Shown in pieces: positions 43,243 to 52,214 of a stretch of DNA of 64,000 nt. Numbering within the stretch: position 1 is the first letter of the stretch; every line of letters starts with the position of its first letter. A program made the translations under genes and the position numbers. Below the pieces are notes generated by a model. The model ran no database searches. It was not told where the DNA came from and was given only the letters and a program-made list of their open reading frames with translations. Source of the stretch: Phyllobacterium chamaecytisi (GTDB taxonomy: Bacteria > Pseudomonadota > Alphaproteobacteria > Rhizobiales > Rhizobiaceae); contig NZ_JAIQWW010000001.1 of assembly GCF_020164455.1 (NCBI RefSeq), forward strand, positions 434,001 to 498,000, given 5' to 3'.

Positions 43243-45128
43243 ACCGCCCATTGATCATCGATTCTTTTGCAGGGGGCGGCGGTGCTTCCACCGGTATTGA
43301 AATGGCGCTTGGCCGTTCGCCGGACATCGCCATCAACCATAACCCGGCTGCGCTCGCCATGCACGAGGCGAACCATCCGCAAACGATGCATCTCTCAGAG
43401 AACATCTACAAGGTCGACCCGCTCGATTATGTGGCTGGCAAGCATGTCGGTCTGGCTTGGTTTTCGCCGGACTGCAAGCACTTCTCGAAGGCCAAGGGCG
43501 GCAAGCCAGTCGAGCGCAACATTCGCGACCTGGCGTGGATCGTTGTCCTTTGGGGACGCCGTGCCAAGCCGGATGTCATCTTCCTCGAGAATGTCGAAGA
43601 GTTCCGCGAATGGGGACCGCTGATCGAAACAGATCGTGGTCTGATGCCGGATCCTGACGCAAAGGGCCATACCTTCGAGCAATGGTGCAAGGCGCTGCGC
43701 AGCCTCGGCTATAAGATCGAATGGCGGGAGTTGCGGGCCTGCGACTTCGGCGCTCCAACGATCCGAAAGCGGTTCTTCCTCATCGCCCGTCGCGACGGCA
43801 AAAAGATCGTCTGGCCTAATCCTACTCATGGAAAGCCGACTGATCCCGAAGTCATTTCCGGCAAGAAGTTGCCTTGGCGCACAGCTGCCGAGATTATCGA
43901 TTGGTCGATTCCCTGCCCGTCCATCTTCGATACCTCGGAACAGATCATGACAAAGCATGGATTGCGCGCTGTCCGCCCGCTTGCGCCAGCGACGATGTCG
44001 AGAACCGCACGCGGCTTAAAGCGATACGTGCTGGACGCTGCCCGTCCCTTTCTGGTCAACCTCACCCACGGCGCACGGCTCGAATCCGTCGACGAGCCTT
44101 TCAATACGATCACCGGAGCCCATCGCGGTGAAAAGTCCGTTATCGCGCCTTCGTTAATTTCAGTGGCGCACGGATATAGCGGCGGTCGCCGCGAGTATCC
44201 GCTGACTGATCCTATGGCAACGGTTACAAGCGGCGGCATAAGCCACGCTGTCATCGCGCCGGTTCTCACAGCCGGACAACACGGCGGGTCTAATCGCTCC
44301 GTCGAAGATCCCCACCACACCATCACCGCCAGCAAGAAAGACCAGAACGCGATAATCGTTCCCCATCTTTCAAAGTTGTATGGCAAATCGGATGCGCAGA
44401 CCGTTGAAGGGCCAGCACATACGATAGCAACAAGGGGCAAGTCTGCCCTCGTGTCCGCCTTCGTGGCGCAGCACAACAATGACAGCCGTCGCGACGGCGG
44501 GGTTAATCCCGGCCGCGCAATGCATGAGCCGTTGTCGACCGTCACACAGACCGGATCGCAGCAAGGCGTCATCGCAGCATCGCTCATGAGCCTCAAGGGA
44601 TCAGATCGGCGAGATAGCGACATGGACGAACCTCATCCAACAGTGCTTGCCGGCGGACGGCATTCGGCGCTCGTGACCCCGTTCATGACGAAATACTACG
44701 GCACTGGCGACGGTGCTCGAGTCGACGAACCGGCACACACCGTTACGATGAAAGATCGCTTTGCCTTCGTCGAGGGTGAGGTCGCACCGCCACCGCTGAC
44801 CGATGACCAGATCACCCGGGCGCACGCTGTAGCCGACTTTATGCGCGAGCATGGTTTCTGGGATGAGCGCGAGGTCGTCACTGTCACGATCGGCGGCGAC
44901 CTTTACACGATCGTCGATATAGGAATGCGCATGCTCACGCCGCGCGAGTTGTTCGGCGCGCAAGGCTTTCCACCAAACTACATCATTGACCCAATCTACA
45001 ATGGCAAGCCGCTTTCGAAGAGTGATCAGATTGGCTGTTGCGGCAATTCCGTTTCCCCGCCCATGGCCGCTGCGCTTGTTGGTGCGAACTGTTCTGACCT
45101 CATTGAATATCGCGAGGCTGCCGAATGA
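43239..45128 (+). CDS. C5 cytosine DNA methyltransferase with repeated recognition domain
   Basis: A 629-residue DNA (cytosine-5) methyltransferase. Motif I is DSFAGGGGAS (8-17), the catalytic Cys79 lies in FSPDCKHFSK (SPDC instead of the usual PPCQ), motif VI is LENVEEF, motif VIII RELRACDFGAPTIRKRF, and motif X GNSVSPPMAAALV near the end. Between VIII and IX, residues about 275-520 hold seven degenerate repeats built on the pattern xxDEPxxTIT...AVIAPxL. No restriction partner is encoded beside it, so host-restriction evasion or regulation is likely. Confidence 0.9.
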   Translation: MNRPLIIDSFAGGGGASTGIEMALGRSPDIAINHNPAALAMHEANHPQTMHLSENIYKVDPLDYVAGKHVGLAWFSPDCKHFSKAKGGKPVERNIRDLAWIVVLWGRRAKPDVIFLENVEEFREWGPLIETDRGLMPDPDAKGHTFEQWCKALRSLGYKIEWRELRACDFGAPTIRKRFFLIARRDGKKIVWPNPTHGKPTDPEVISGKKLPWRTAAEIIDWSIPCPSIFDTSEQIMTKHGLRAVRPLAPATMSRTARGLKRYVLDAARPFLVNLTHGARLESVDEPFNTITGAHRGEKSVIAPSLISVAHGYSGGRREYPLTDPMATVTSGGISHAVIAPVLTAGQHGGSNRSVEDPHHTITASKKDQNAIIVPHLSKLYGKSDAQTVEGPAHTIATRGKSALVSAFVAQHNNDSRRDGGVNPGRAMHEPLSTVTQTGSQQGVIAASLMSLKGSDRRDSDMDEPHPTVLAGGRHSALVTPFMTKYYGTGDGARVDEPAHTVTMKDRFAFVEGEVAPPPLTDDQITRAHAVADFMREHGFWDEREVVTVTIGGDLYTIVDIGMRMLTPRELFGAQGFPPNYIIDPIYNGKPLSKSDQIGCCGNSVSPPMAAALVGANCSDLIEYREAAE

Positions 45129-45227
45129 GCGACAATCCTGACACGGTCAGCCCTTTGCATACCGCTATCGGCGTGTGCCTGGCACTCGTCGCCCGCTCAA
45201 CTCGATCTGTTCGGCGGTGCGGCATGA

Positions 45228-45413
45228 TCATTTTTCGGCAGGATATTTCTCCAAAAGCTGCATCATGGCGTCAAGCCACTCGGGTATCGCACGATCTCCC
45301 GACTTCCATCGGCGCATTGTCCGGGCATCAACCCGTACTCGGCGCGCCAACGGAGATTGCCAATCGTGGCCGTATAGTCCCATCGCACGAATTTCCAACT
45401 CAGATGGCGTCAT
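45228..45413 (-). CDS. Small HTH protein in a leftward unit
   Basis: A 61-residue protein: MTPSELEIRAMGLYGHDWQS then PLARRVRVDARTMRRWKSGDR and a short tail. The middle is a clear HTH of the kind seen in small alphaproteobacterial regulators. It is second in a leftward pair and may regulate the pair's promoter. Confidence 0.78.
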   Translation of the reverse strand: MTPSELEIRAMGLYGHDWQSPLARRVRVDARTMRRWKSGDRAIPEWLDAMMQLLEKYPAEK

Positions 45414-45625
45414 TGCGTAATGGTATCAACAAAAGGGATGTTGAACTGTTTCGCGTACTTGCTGGCTTGCTTACGCATAGACGGAAGTGCGTCACCCGTC
45501 TTGAACGGAACAGACTCCATGACGGTGTAACCGTTTTCGGTCTGAGGTGCATCAATTCTAAGCTGAATGTACCCGTTCAAGAGCTCAAGCGTGATTTTTG
45601 TGGGGGTGAGAGGCCGGTAGTTCAT
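45410..45625 (-). CDS. Small hypothetical protein in a leftward unit
   Basis: A 71-residue protein starting MNYRPLTPTKITLELLNGYI. Its ATG has AAGGAA upstream and follows a strong promoter. The stop overlaps the HTH gene start (ATGA). Function unknown; a moron, perhaps expressed in the lysogen. Confidence 0.72.
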   Translation of the reverse strand: MNYRPLTPTKITLELLNGYIQLRIDAPQTENGYTVMESVPFKTGDALPSMRKQASKYAKQFNIPFVDTITQ

Positions 45626-45653
45626 TTCGCAATTTCCTTGTTTCGTTACCATC

Positions 45654-45682
45654 AATATAGGGCCAATGGTCCTATGTGTCAA
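45654..45682 (-). promoter_or_regulatory. Strong leftward promoter of the moron pair
   Basis: On the minus strand TTGACA (45682-45677) and TATATT (45659-45654) have an exact 17-base spacer. The spacer contains GGACCATTGGCCC, a partly symmetric sequence that could be an operator. Confidence 0.82.
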
Positions 45683-45708
45683 CGACTATTTTCCGGGGAA
45701 ATTGCGGC

Positions 45709-45819
45709 ATGAACGACGATCTGAAGCCATGGGAAGTGTACGTCACCCTGTTTCTCGTCTCCCTGCTCATCGGGATCGTTGTCCTCGGCTTCATGTCCAT
45801 GGGTGAGGTGCCGGTATGA
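45709..45819 (+). CDS. Tiny membrane protein (36 aa)
   Basis: Reads MNDDLKPWEVYVTLFLVSLL then IGIVVLGFMSMGEVPV. One transmembrane helix with a short cytoplasmic head. GGGGAA precedes the ATG and the stop overlaps the helicase-methylase start (ATGA). Function unknown. Confidence 0.7.
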   Translation: MNDDLKPWEVYVTLFLVSLLIGIVVLGFMSMGEVPV

Positions 45820-48320
45820 GCTACGTCGATTTCCTCAAGAACAAGGTTCGGCTCGCTCCTGTTTCCGGATTCGAGATATCGGATGATGAAGTCAATCCGA
45901 TCCTCAAGTCGCATCAGGCGGCCATCGTCAAATGGGCGGTTCGTGGCGGCAAGCGCGCGATCTTCGCTGCGTTCGGCCTAGGCAAGTCTGTAATCCAGAT
46001 TGAAGTGCTGCGCATCGTCTCGAAGAAGGCCAAGGGCAGGGGATTGATTGTTCTCCCGCTCGGCGTACGGCAAGAGTTCCGCCGCGACGGCCGGATGCTT
46101 GGTGTCGAGATAAAGTTCATTCGCAGCATTGCGGAAGCGGGCGAAACCGGGCTCTACATGACCAACTATGAAACGGTCAGAGACGGCAAGATCGATCCGA
46201 ACGACTTCATTGCCGTCACTCTCGATGAAGCATCGGTGCTTCGCTCCTACGGCTCAAAAACCTATCAGACCTTCCTCACGCTGTTCGATGGCGTCCGGTA
46301 CCGCTTTGTTGCGACGGCAACACCAAGCCCGAACCGCTACAAGGAACTGATCCATTATGCTGGCTTCCTTGGCATCATGGACACTGGTCAGGCGCTGACC
46401 CGGTTCTTTCAGCGGGACAGCACGCAGGCGAACAATCTCACGCTCTATCCGCACAAGGAAAAGGAATTCTGGCTCTGGCTTAATTCCTGGGCGATCTTCC
46501 TGCAACGACCTTCCGATCTCGGATATTCCGATGAAGGCTACAGCCTCCCGCCGTTCAAGGTCATCTATCACGAAGTGCAGTCCGATATCGCTGACGGCGG
46601 TATCGATCGCGACGGTCAGTCAGCCTTGTTCAAGGATACTGCCATTGGTGTTGTGTCAGCTTCGAAGGAGAAGCGCGACACGCTCGAGGCTCGTATCGCA
46701 GCGATGCAATCCATTCTCGCCGCGGCGCCGGCAGATCATTTCATCATCTGGCATGACCTCGAGGATGAACGCCGCGCCATTGAGAAGGCGGTACCTGGAT
46801 CAATCTCAATCTATGGAACGCAGGATCTCGACAAGCGCGAACAGTCGATAGTCGATTTTAGCGACGGCAAGTTCCAGCATCTCGCCGCAAAGCCGGTGAT
46901 TGCAGGATCCGGCTGCAACTTCCAGCGCCATTGCCACAAGGCCATTTTCCTCGGCATCGGCTTCAAGTTCAACGACTTCATTCAGGCGCTGCACCGGATT
47001 TACCGGTTCCTGCAAACCGAACAGGTCGAAATTCACATCATCTACGCCGAGAGCGAGCGCGAAGTGCTGCGGACTCTGCAGGGCAAGTGGGAGGCGCATA
47101 ATCGCATGGTCGAGAACATGAGTGAAATCATCCGGGCCCATGGTCTGGACAAGCTTTCGGCCGCTGATGTGCTGACCCGTTCCATCGGTGTCGAACGGAT
47201 CGAGGCGAAGGGCGATGGCTGGCTGGTTGCGAACAATGATTGCGTCGCTGAAGCGCAGTCCATGGCGGACAACTCCGTCGACATGATCGTCACGTCAATC
47301 CCGTTCTCAAACCACTATGAATATACGCCGAGCTATAACGACTTCGGCCATACCGACAGCGATGCGCATTTCTTTGAGCAAATGGACTTTCTTACGCCGG
47401 AGCTCCTGCGCATCCTGAAGCCCGGCCGGATATACGCCTGCCACACCAAAGACCGGATCATGTTCGGCAACGTCACCGGCATGGGAATGCCGACGGTCAA
47501 TCCGTTCCACGCCAAGACGATGTTTCACACCATGTCACACGGCTTCGCCTACATGGGGATGATCACGATCAATACCGACGTCGTTCGGGAGAACAACCAA
47601 ACCTACCGGCTGGGATGGACGGAAAATTGCAAGGACGGTACCAAGATGGGCGTCGGCTCGCCTGAGTACGTCCTGCTGTTCCGCAAGCTGCCTTCAGACA
47701 CGTCGAAGGCCTATGCCGATGATCGCGTAGCGAAAGACAAGGAAGATTACACCAGGGCCCGCTGGCAGGTCGATGCACATGCGTTCTGGCGTTCATCTGG
47801 CGACCGGCTGCTCACACCCGATGAGCTGGCGTCCATGGGCCCCGATCTTCTTGCCAAGGCCTTCACCGAATGGACGCTCAAGAACGTCTACGACTATGAA
47901 ACCCATATCCGCATAGGCGAGGCACTGGAGCTCCGTGGCGCGCTTCCGTCATCCTTCATGAGTTTGGCACCCGGAGCGCATGACGACTTCACCTGGCACG
48001 ATGTAAACCGGATGCGGACGCTCAATGGCGACCAGACCAAGAAGGGTTTGGAAAATCATATATGCCCTCTCCAGTTCGATATCGTCGACCGGCTGATCAA
48101 GCGGTATTCGAATGAGGGCGATCTCGTATTCGATCCATTCGGCGGCCTGTTCACCGTGCCGTATCGTGCGCTGAAGCTGAAACGCCGCGGTCGCGCCTCC
48201 GAACTCAATCCCGGCTATTTCCTCGACGGTATCAAATACCTTGAGGCTATGGAGCGGGAAGTTTCGACACCAACCATGTTCGATATCTTCGAGACCAAGC
48301 ACTTGGAGGCAGCCGAGTGA
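45816..48320 (+). CDS. SF2 helicase fused to an N4/N6 DNA methyltransferase
   Basis: An 834-residue fusion. The N-terminal half is an SF2/SNF2-like helicase: Walker A GLGKS (54-58), LDEAS (136-140), TATPSPN (167-173) and the late motif ALHRIYRF. The C-terminal half (about 465-820) is a beta-class amino-methyltransferase with motif IV before motif I: TSIPF (493-497) in place of the usual (D/S/N)PP(Y/F), and FDPFGG (772-777). It may modify adenine or N4-cytosine while moving on DNA. Similar fusions occur in phages. Confidence 0.85.
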   Translation: MSYVDFLKNKVRLAPVSGFEISDDEVNPILKSHQAAIVKWAVRGGKRAIFAAFGLGKSVIQIEVLRIVSKKAKGRGLIVLPLGVRQEFRRDGRMLGVEIKFIRSIAEAGETGLYMTNYETVRDGKIDPNDFIAVTLDEASVLRSYGSKTYQTFLTLFDGVRYRFVATATPSPNRYKELIHYAGFLGIMDTGQALTRFFQRDSTQANNLTLYPHKEKEFWLWLNSWAIFLQRPSDLGYSDEGYSLPPFKVIYHEVQSDIADGGIDRDGQSALFKDTAIGVVSASKEKRDTLEARIAAMQSILAAAPADHFIIWHDLEDERRAIEKAVPGSISIYGTQDLDKREQSIVDFSDGKFQHLAAKPVIAGSGCNFQRHCHKAIFLGIGFKFNDFIQALHRIYRFLQTEQVEIHIIYAESEREVLRTLQGKWEAHNRMVENMSEIIRAHGLDKLSAADVLTRSIGVERIEAKGDGWLVANNDCVAEAQSMADNSVDMIVTSIPFSNHYEYTPSYNDFGHTDSDAHFFEQMDFLTPELLRILKPGRIYACHTKDRIMFGNVTGMGMPTVNPFHAKTMFHTMSHGFAYMGMITINTDVVRENNQTYRLGWTENCKDGTKMGVGSPEYVLLFRKLPSDTSKAYADDRVAKDKEDYTRARWQVDAHAFWRSSGDRLLTPDELASMGPDLLAKAFTEWTLKNVYDYETHIRIGEALELRGALPSSFMSLAPGAHDDFTWHDVNRMRTLNGDQTKKGLENHICPLQFDIVDRLIKRYSNEGDLVFDPFGGLFTVPYRALKLKRRGRASELNPGYFLDGIKYLEAMEREVSTPTMFDIFETKHLEAAE

Positions 48321-49531
48321 CGATGCAACCGACACTGTTCGAAGGGTCGAAGCGCCTCGTTTATGACGACGCTATCGAACTGACTTTGCAGTCGATGCAA
48401 GCATATGGCCCCGAACATGAAAATTGGGGCATTGCTTGGTCAGGCGGCAAGGATAGTTCTGCCACCCTGACGCTGATCATTCACTTGATTGACGTAGGCA
48501 AACTGAAGCCACCGAAGAGCCTGACCGTGTTCTATGCCGACACGAGGCTCGAGCTTCCACCGCTGGCGATAGCGGCCGAGCGGATCATGGAACAACTAGC
48601 GGCGCGCGGCATCCGATGCGAGGTCGTTCGCGCACCGCTGGATAAGCGGTTCATGGTCTATATTCTCGGCCGCGGCGTTCCGCCTCCGAACAACAACACC
48701 CTCCGTTGGTGCACGCGTCAGATCAAGATCGATCCTATGGCCGCAGCGCTCGAGGCTCGCATCAATGAGTTTGACGGCAAAATTCTGATGATTACCGGCG
48801 TCCGCGAAGGCGAAAGCGCCATCCGCGACAAGCGCATCACCATGTCGTGTGGCAAAGACGGCGCCGAATGCGGGCAGGGCTGGTATCAGGAAGTTCTGCC
48901 GAACGCCAAAGGCATCCGTGGTCGTATTGCTACTCTCGCGCCGCTGCTCCATTGGCGCGTCTGCAACATATGGGATTGGTTGCGCATCTATGCTCCGATG
49001 ATCGAATATGGCGGATGGTTCACTGCAGCCATTGCCGACGCCTATGGTGGCGACGAGGCGGAAGAGAAGAATGCTCGAACCGGTTGCGCCGGCTGTCCAC
49101 TGGCTTCGAAAGACATGGCGCTTGATACCATCGTGGCGATGCCAGCATGGTCACATCTGGCCCCGCTGAAGCGCTTGAAGCCTCTTTGGCGGAAACTGCG
49201 CGAGCCTGAGAACCGACTGCGTAAGGCTGGCCTGGAGCGGCTGAAGAATGGGTCCGTTGCCGCCAATCCTCAACGCATGGGACCGTTGACCTTCGAAGCG
49301 CGACTGATGGGCCTTGAGACGGTTCTATCTATCCAGGCGGAGTGCAACGCGGAAGCTATCCGGCTCGGCCGCCCGCTTCTCGACATTCTCAATCCCGAAG
49401 AGGAAGAGCGGATCCGTGAACTGATCGCCGCTGAGACTTGGCCACAGGGTTGGGACGGTGACGAACCGACCGCTGACACTCCGATGGACACGATCTTTGC
49501 AGACGGCTCCGTTCAGCCGCTGTTTCTGTGA
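48317..49531 (+). CDS. PAPS-reductase-family protein, DndC-like
   Basis: A 404-residue PP-loop ATPase. SGGKDSS at 42-48 is the PP-loop; NTLRWCTRQIKIDP, ITGVREGES and TGCAGCPLASKD give Cys positions like the Fe-S cluster ligands of DndC. DndC helps put sulfur into the DNA backbone, while other family members reduce PAPS or modify tRNA. No DndA, B, D or E genes are seen nearby. The exact reaction is unknown; its overlap with the methylase gene suggests a joint task. Confidence 0.75.
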   Translation: MTMQPTLFEGSKRLVYDDAIELTLQSMQAYGPEHENWGIAWSGGKDSSATLTLIIHLIDVGKLKPPKSLTVFYADTRLELPPLAIAAERIMEQLAARGIRCEVVRAPLDKRFMVYILGRGVPPPNNNTLRWCTRQIKIDPMAAALEARINEFDGKILMITGVREGESAIRDKRITMSCGKDGAECGQGWYQEVLPNAKGIRGRIATLAPLLHWRVCNIWDWLRIYAPMIEYGGWFTAAIADAYGGDEAEEKNARTGCAGCPLASKDMALDTIVAMPAWSHLAPLKRLKPLWRKLREPENRLRKAGLERLKNGSVAANPQRMGPLTFEARLMGLETVLSIQAECNAEAIRLGRPLLDILNPEEEERIRELIAAETWPQGWDGDEPTADTPMDTIFADGSVQPLFL

Positions 49532-49541
49532 GGGGTGGATT

Positions 49542-50210
49542 ATGAAACACTCTCGATCATCTGCAGAATGGGAAATCCGCGATGCGCTCGTGACGTATTG
49601 CCGGGCATCAATGCCGACCGGCCGGATCGTGCATGAACTCAACACCAGCGGGCAGGGAAGTTGCCGAGCAGACCTTGCAGTGATTGAACCGGACTATCTC
49701 ACTCTATTCGAGATCAAATCGCAGAAAGACACGCTCAAACGGCTTCCCGAGCAATCCAAGGCCTTCGAGGCGTGCAGTCATGAGTTCATTATTTGCGCCC
49801 ATACCAAGCACTTCATCTTTGAAGAGACAGAGCACTATACCTGTCCCGTGAAGCGGTTAAATGCTGACGGTTTTGCATGGAGAGATGACCATGTTTGGGA
49901 ATACCCAGAGCCGCCGAAATATACCGGCCTAGGTGATTTCCGGTGGAAGCTTCGCCGCAACGATCAGTGGAAAAAAGGCAGGCCGTTTGAACCGCGGGCA
50001 TTGTCTATGCTGTCCATGCTTTGGCAGGAAGAGCTTGTAAACATCTGCCATGCCCATCGCATCGCCGTCACAACCCGCGCCACGATCCCGGTCTGCATCA
50101 AGGAAATCACCTGGCACATGACCGGGCAGGAAATCTGCAAAGCAGTATGCAGGGCGTTGCGAGCCAGAACATTCACTGAAGCTGATGCTCCGATGATGGT
50201 GGCAGCGTGA
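49542..50210 (+). CDS. PD-(D/E)XK-type nuclease-like protein
   Basis: A 222-residue protein. SCRADLAVIEPDYLTLFEIK gives an Asp and the E-x-K of a restriction-endonuclease-like fold, followed by EQSKAFEAC. The C-terminal half is basic. The frame is open further upstream, but the ATG at 49542, 11 bases after the previous stop, starts a sensible protein. It may process DNA in replication or degrade host DNA. Confidence 0.68.
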   Translation: MKHSRSSAEWEIRDALVTYCRASMPTGRIVHELNTSGQGSCRADLAVIEPDYLTLFEIKSQKDTLKRLPEQSKAFEACSHEFIICAHTKHFIFEETEHYTCPVKRLNADGFAWRDDHVWEYPEPPKYTGLGDFRWKLRRNDQWKKGRPFEPRALSMLSMLWQEELVNICHAHRIAVTTRATIPVCIKEITWHMTGQEICKAVCRALRARTFTEADAPMMVAA

Positions 50211-50569
50211 GAATGACATCTGCCGAGTTCCGCCAGATGGCAACAGCAAAGCCAACCAAGTATGGCAATGAGCCTGTTTGGATCGATGGCATTCGCTTTG
50301 ACAGCAAAGCCGAGGGCAAGCGCTATTGCGAATTGAAGCTCTTGCAGGCCGCCGGTGAGATTGCTGATCTGGAGTTGCAGCCCAAGTTCAAACTGATCGT
50401 CAATGACGTAGAGGTCTGCACCTATATCGGCGACTTCCGTTATTGGCACAATCATTCCAAGACGCGTGTTTGCGAGGATGTGAAAGGGGTTTCCACACCT
50501 GCTTTCCGTCTAAAGGCAAAGCTGTTTCGTGCCGTCTTTGGCTATGAAATCGTTCTGGTGAAGTCATGA
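50207..50569 (+). CDS. DUF1064 nuclease-like protein
   Basis: A 120-residue DUF1064 protein. FDSKAEGKRYCELKLLQAAG, YIGDFRYW and CEDVKG match a PD-(D/E)XK layout, as in phage Holliday-junction resolvase-like proteins. The start is GTG at 50207 (GTGA overlap) or ATG two codons later. Confidence 0.85.
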   Translation: MRMTSAEFRQMATAKPTKYGNEPVWIDGIRFDSKAEGKRYCELKLLQAAGEIADLELQPKFKLIVNDVEVCTYIGDFRYWHNHSKTRVCEDVKGVSTPAFRLKAKLFRAVFGYEIVLVKS

Positions 50570-51603
50570 CCAGCGCTGCCGTGCGTCTCACCCAGATCGA
50601 CGGAAAGCTGCCGAACCTTGCTTTGATGAAGCTTGCTCACTGGCACAAGTCACGGGGGGATGACGTAATTTTCACCAAGCATATCGAGCGCGACCTATAC
50701 GAGCCCGAGTATCATCGGGTCTATGGCTCTGCCATATTCTCCTATAGCGCAGATCGTGTTGCCCTTTTCAAGGAACAGTTCCCTTCTGCCATTATTGGAG
50801 GGACATGGAACCTTTCCACCCTGACCACCGTCGAAGAGATGATTGGCCAGGACGAATACGAACACTACGATTATTCGATCTATCCGACCTTTGACGCGTC
50901 GATCGGCTTCACACAGCGCGGTTGCCGGCTGAAATGCGGCTTCTGTGTCGTTCAGAAGAAGGAAGGCAAACCGCGTTCGGTCAATACCATCGCTGATATT
51001 TGGCGCGGCGGTTCCTATCCGAAGCATCTGCATCTGCTCGACAATGACTTCTTCGGCCAACCCGAGGATCAATGGCGGGCCCGGCTCAATGAGATACTGG
51101 ACGGCGGCTTTAAGGTTTGCCTGAACCAGGGAATAAACATCCGTCTGATCACAGAGGAAGCCGCTCAAGCGATTGCGACTGTTCCCTACTACGACGACAG
51201 CTTTAAGTACCGACGCCTCTACACGGCTTGGGATAACCTCAGGGATGAGAAGATATTCATGCGCGGTGTGGAGCGCCTAAATAGCGCGGGCGTGCCTCCG
51301 TCTCATCTCATGGTCTATATGCTGGTGGGTTTCGATAAATCCGAAACATGGGAACGGCTGTTCTACCGGTTCAACAAAATGGTCGCCCTCGGCATCCGCC
51401 CTTATCCGATGATCTTCGGCGATCGAGGAAAGACCCTTCCACTCGGAGGCGTCAACGCTCCGATCGCGGATCGAACCCTTGGTGAGTTTCAGCGGTGGGT
51501 GATCCGCAAAGCATATAATTTCGTTCCATTCGAATCCTATGACGTGAACGCCCGCGGAACCTTGGCGCCTGGACAGGGAAATTTGTTCGAGGTGGCCGCA
51601 TGA
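50566..51603 (+). CDS. Radical SAM protein
   Basis: A 345-residue enzyme. The radical SAM cluster site is RGCRLKCGFC (C-x3-C-x2-C) near residue 123. The preceding 110 residues resemble a cobalamin-binding-like fold without an obvious His ligand. LHLLDNDFFGQ and GINIRLITEEAAQAI continue the barrel. Substrate unknown. Overlaps tie it to the DUF1064 gene before and the replication gene after. Confidence 0.88.
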   Translation: MTSAAVRLTQIDGKLPNLALMKLAHWHKSRGDDVIFTKHIERDLYEPEYHRVYGSAIFSYSADRVALFKEQFPSAIIGGTWNLSTLTTVEEMIGQDEYEHYDYSIYPTFDASIGFTQRGCRLKCGFCVVQKKEGKPRSVNTIADIWRGGSYPKHLHLLDNDFFGQPEDQWRARLNEILDGGFKVCLNQGINIRLITEEAAQAIATVPYYDDSFKYRRLYTAWDNLRDEKIFMRGVERLNSAGVPPSHLMVYMLVGFDKSETWERLFYRFNKMVALGIRPYPMIFGDRGKTLPLGGVNAPIADRTLGEFQRWVIRKAYNFVPFESYDVNARGTLAPGQGNLFEVAA

Positions 51604-52214
51604 GCAAGAACCCTTGGATACGATTTTTTCCCTCGGATTGGCTTGGTGGAACGCGTGGCATGAGCGCTGTTGAGACCGGCGTTTACATCACGCTGATCAT
51701 GACGATGTACGAGCGTGGCGAGCCAATTCCAGAGGATCACGCCCGTCTGGCTCGGCTCTGCGGAGCGTCAAATTCTGCCTTCAAATCCGCTCTCGAAACC
51801 CTCGTTTCGGAGGGAAAGATCGTCCGCGTCGTGGCTGGTCTGTGGAATGAACGTGTCGAAAAAGAGCAAGTCTACCTCTCGGAAAAGTCAGAGGTAGGAT
51901 TTCAGGCCGCAAAAGCCAGATGGACGAAAACCAAACAAAAACAAAGGCCGAAAGATGCAGATGCAATGCGTTCGCAATGCGATGGCAATGCCATTCCAGA
52001 AGCCAGAAGCCATATAGAAAAACCTACCAGTTTTTCTGAGCGCGCAAGCGCGCGAAAACCGAATGGATTTGTCCATATTCGGAAATCAACAGATGCAGCA
52101 CTTTCACTCATCCAGGAGCTCAAGGAACATGAACAATTCGGAGAAGATCGAGGCGACAAAGTCATTGACCAAACTGTTCGGGAGCTTCCCGCAATCGCCC
52201 ATGTCAGATCCTGA
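51600..52214 (+). CDS. DUF1376-like replication protein
   Basis: A 204-residue protein with the DUF1376 opening WIRFFPSDWLGGTRGMSAVE and GVYITLIMTMYERGEPIPED, then a winged-helix-like region (LARLCGASNSAFKSALETLV). Such proteins resemble phage replication initiators or helicase loaders. The C-terminal half is basic and variable. Confidence 0.82.
   Translation: MSKNPWIRFFPSDWLGGTRGMSAVETGVYITLIMTMYERGEPIPEDHARLARLCGASNSAFKSALETLVSEGKIVRVVAGLWNERVEKEQVYLSEKSEVGFQAAKARWTKTKQKQRPKDADAMRSQCDGNAIPEARSHIEKPTSFSERASARKPNGFVHIRKSTDAALSLIQELKEHEQFGEDRGDKVIDQTVRELPAIAHVRS

Noticed and set aside
45129-45227. In-frame continuation of the methyltransferase past its stop, ending AQLDLFGGAA
   Set aside because: The ending looks like a normal phage gene terminus and may be a remnant, but there is no start codon or other support for a gene or programmed read-through.
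45125-45712. Rightward 195-residue reading frame after the C5 methyltransferase
   Set aside because: It lies over two better leftward genes that have a near-consensus promoter, a ribosome binding site and an HTH motif.
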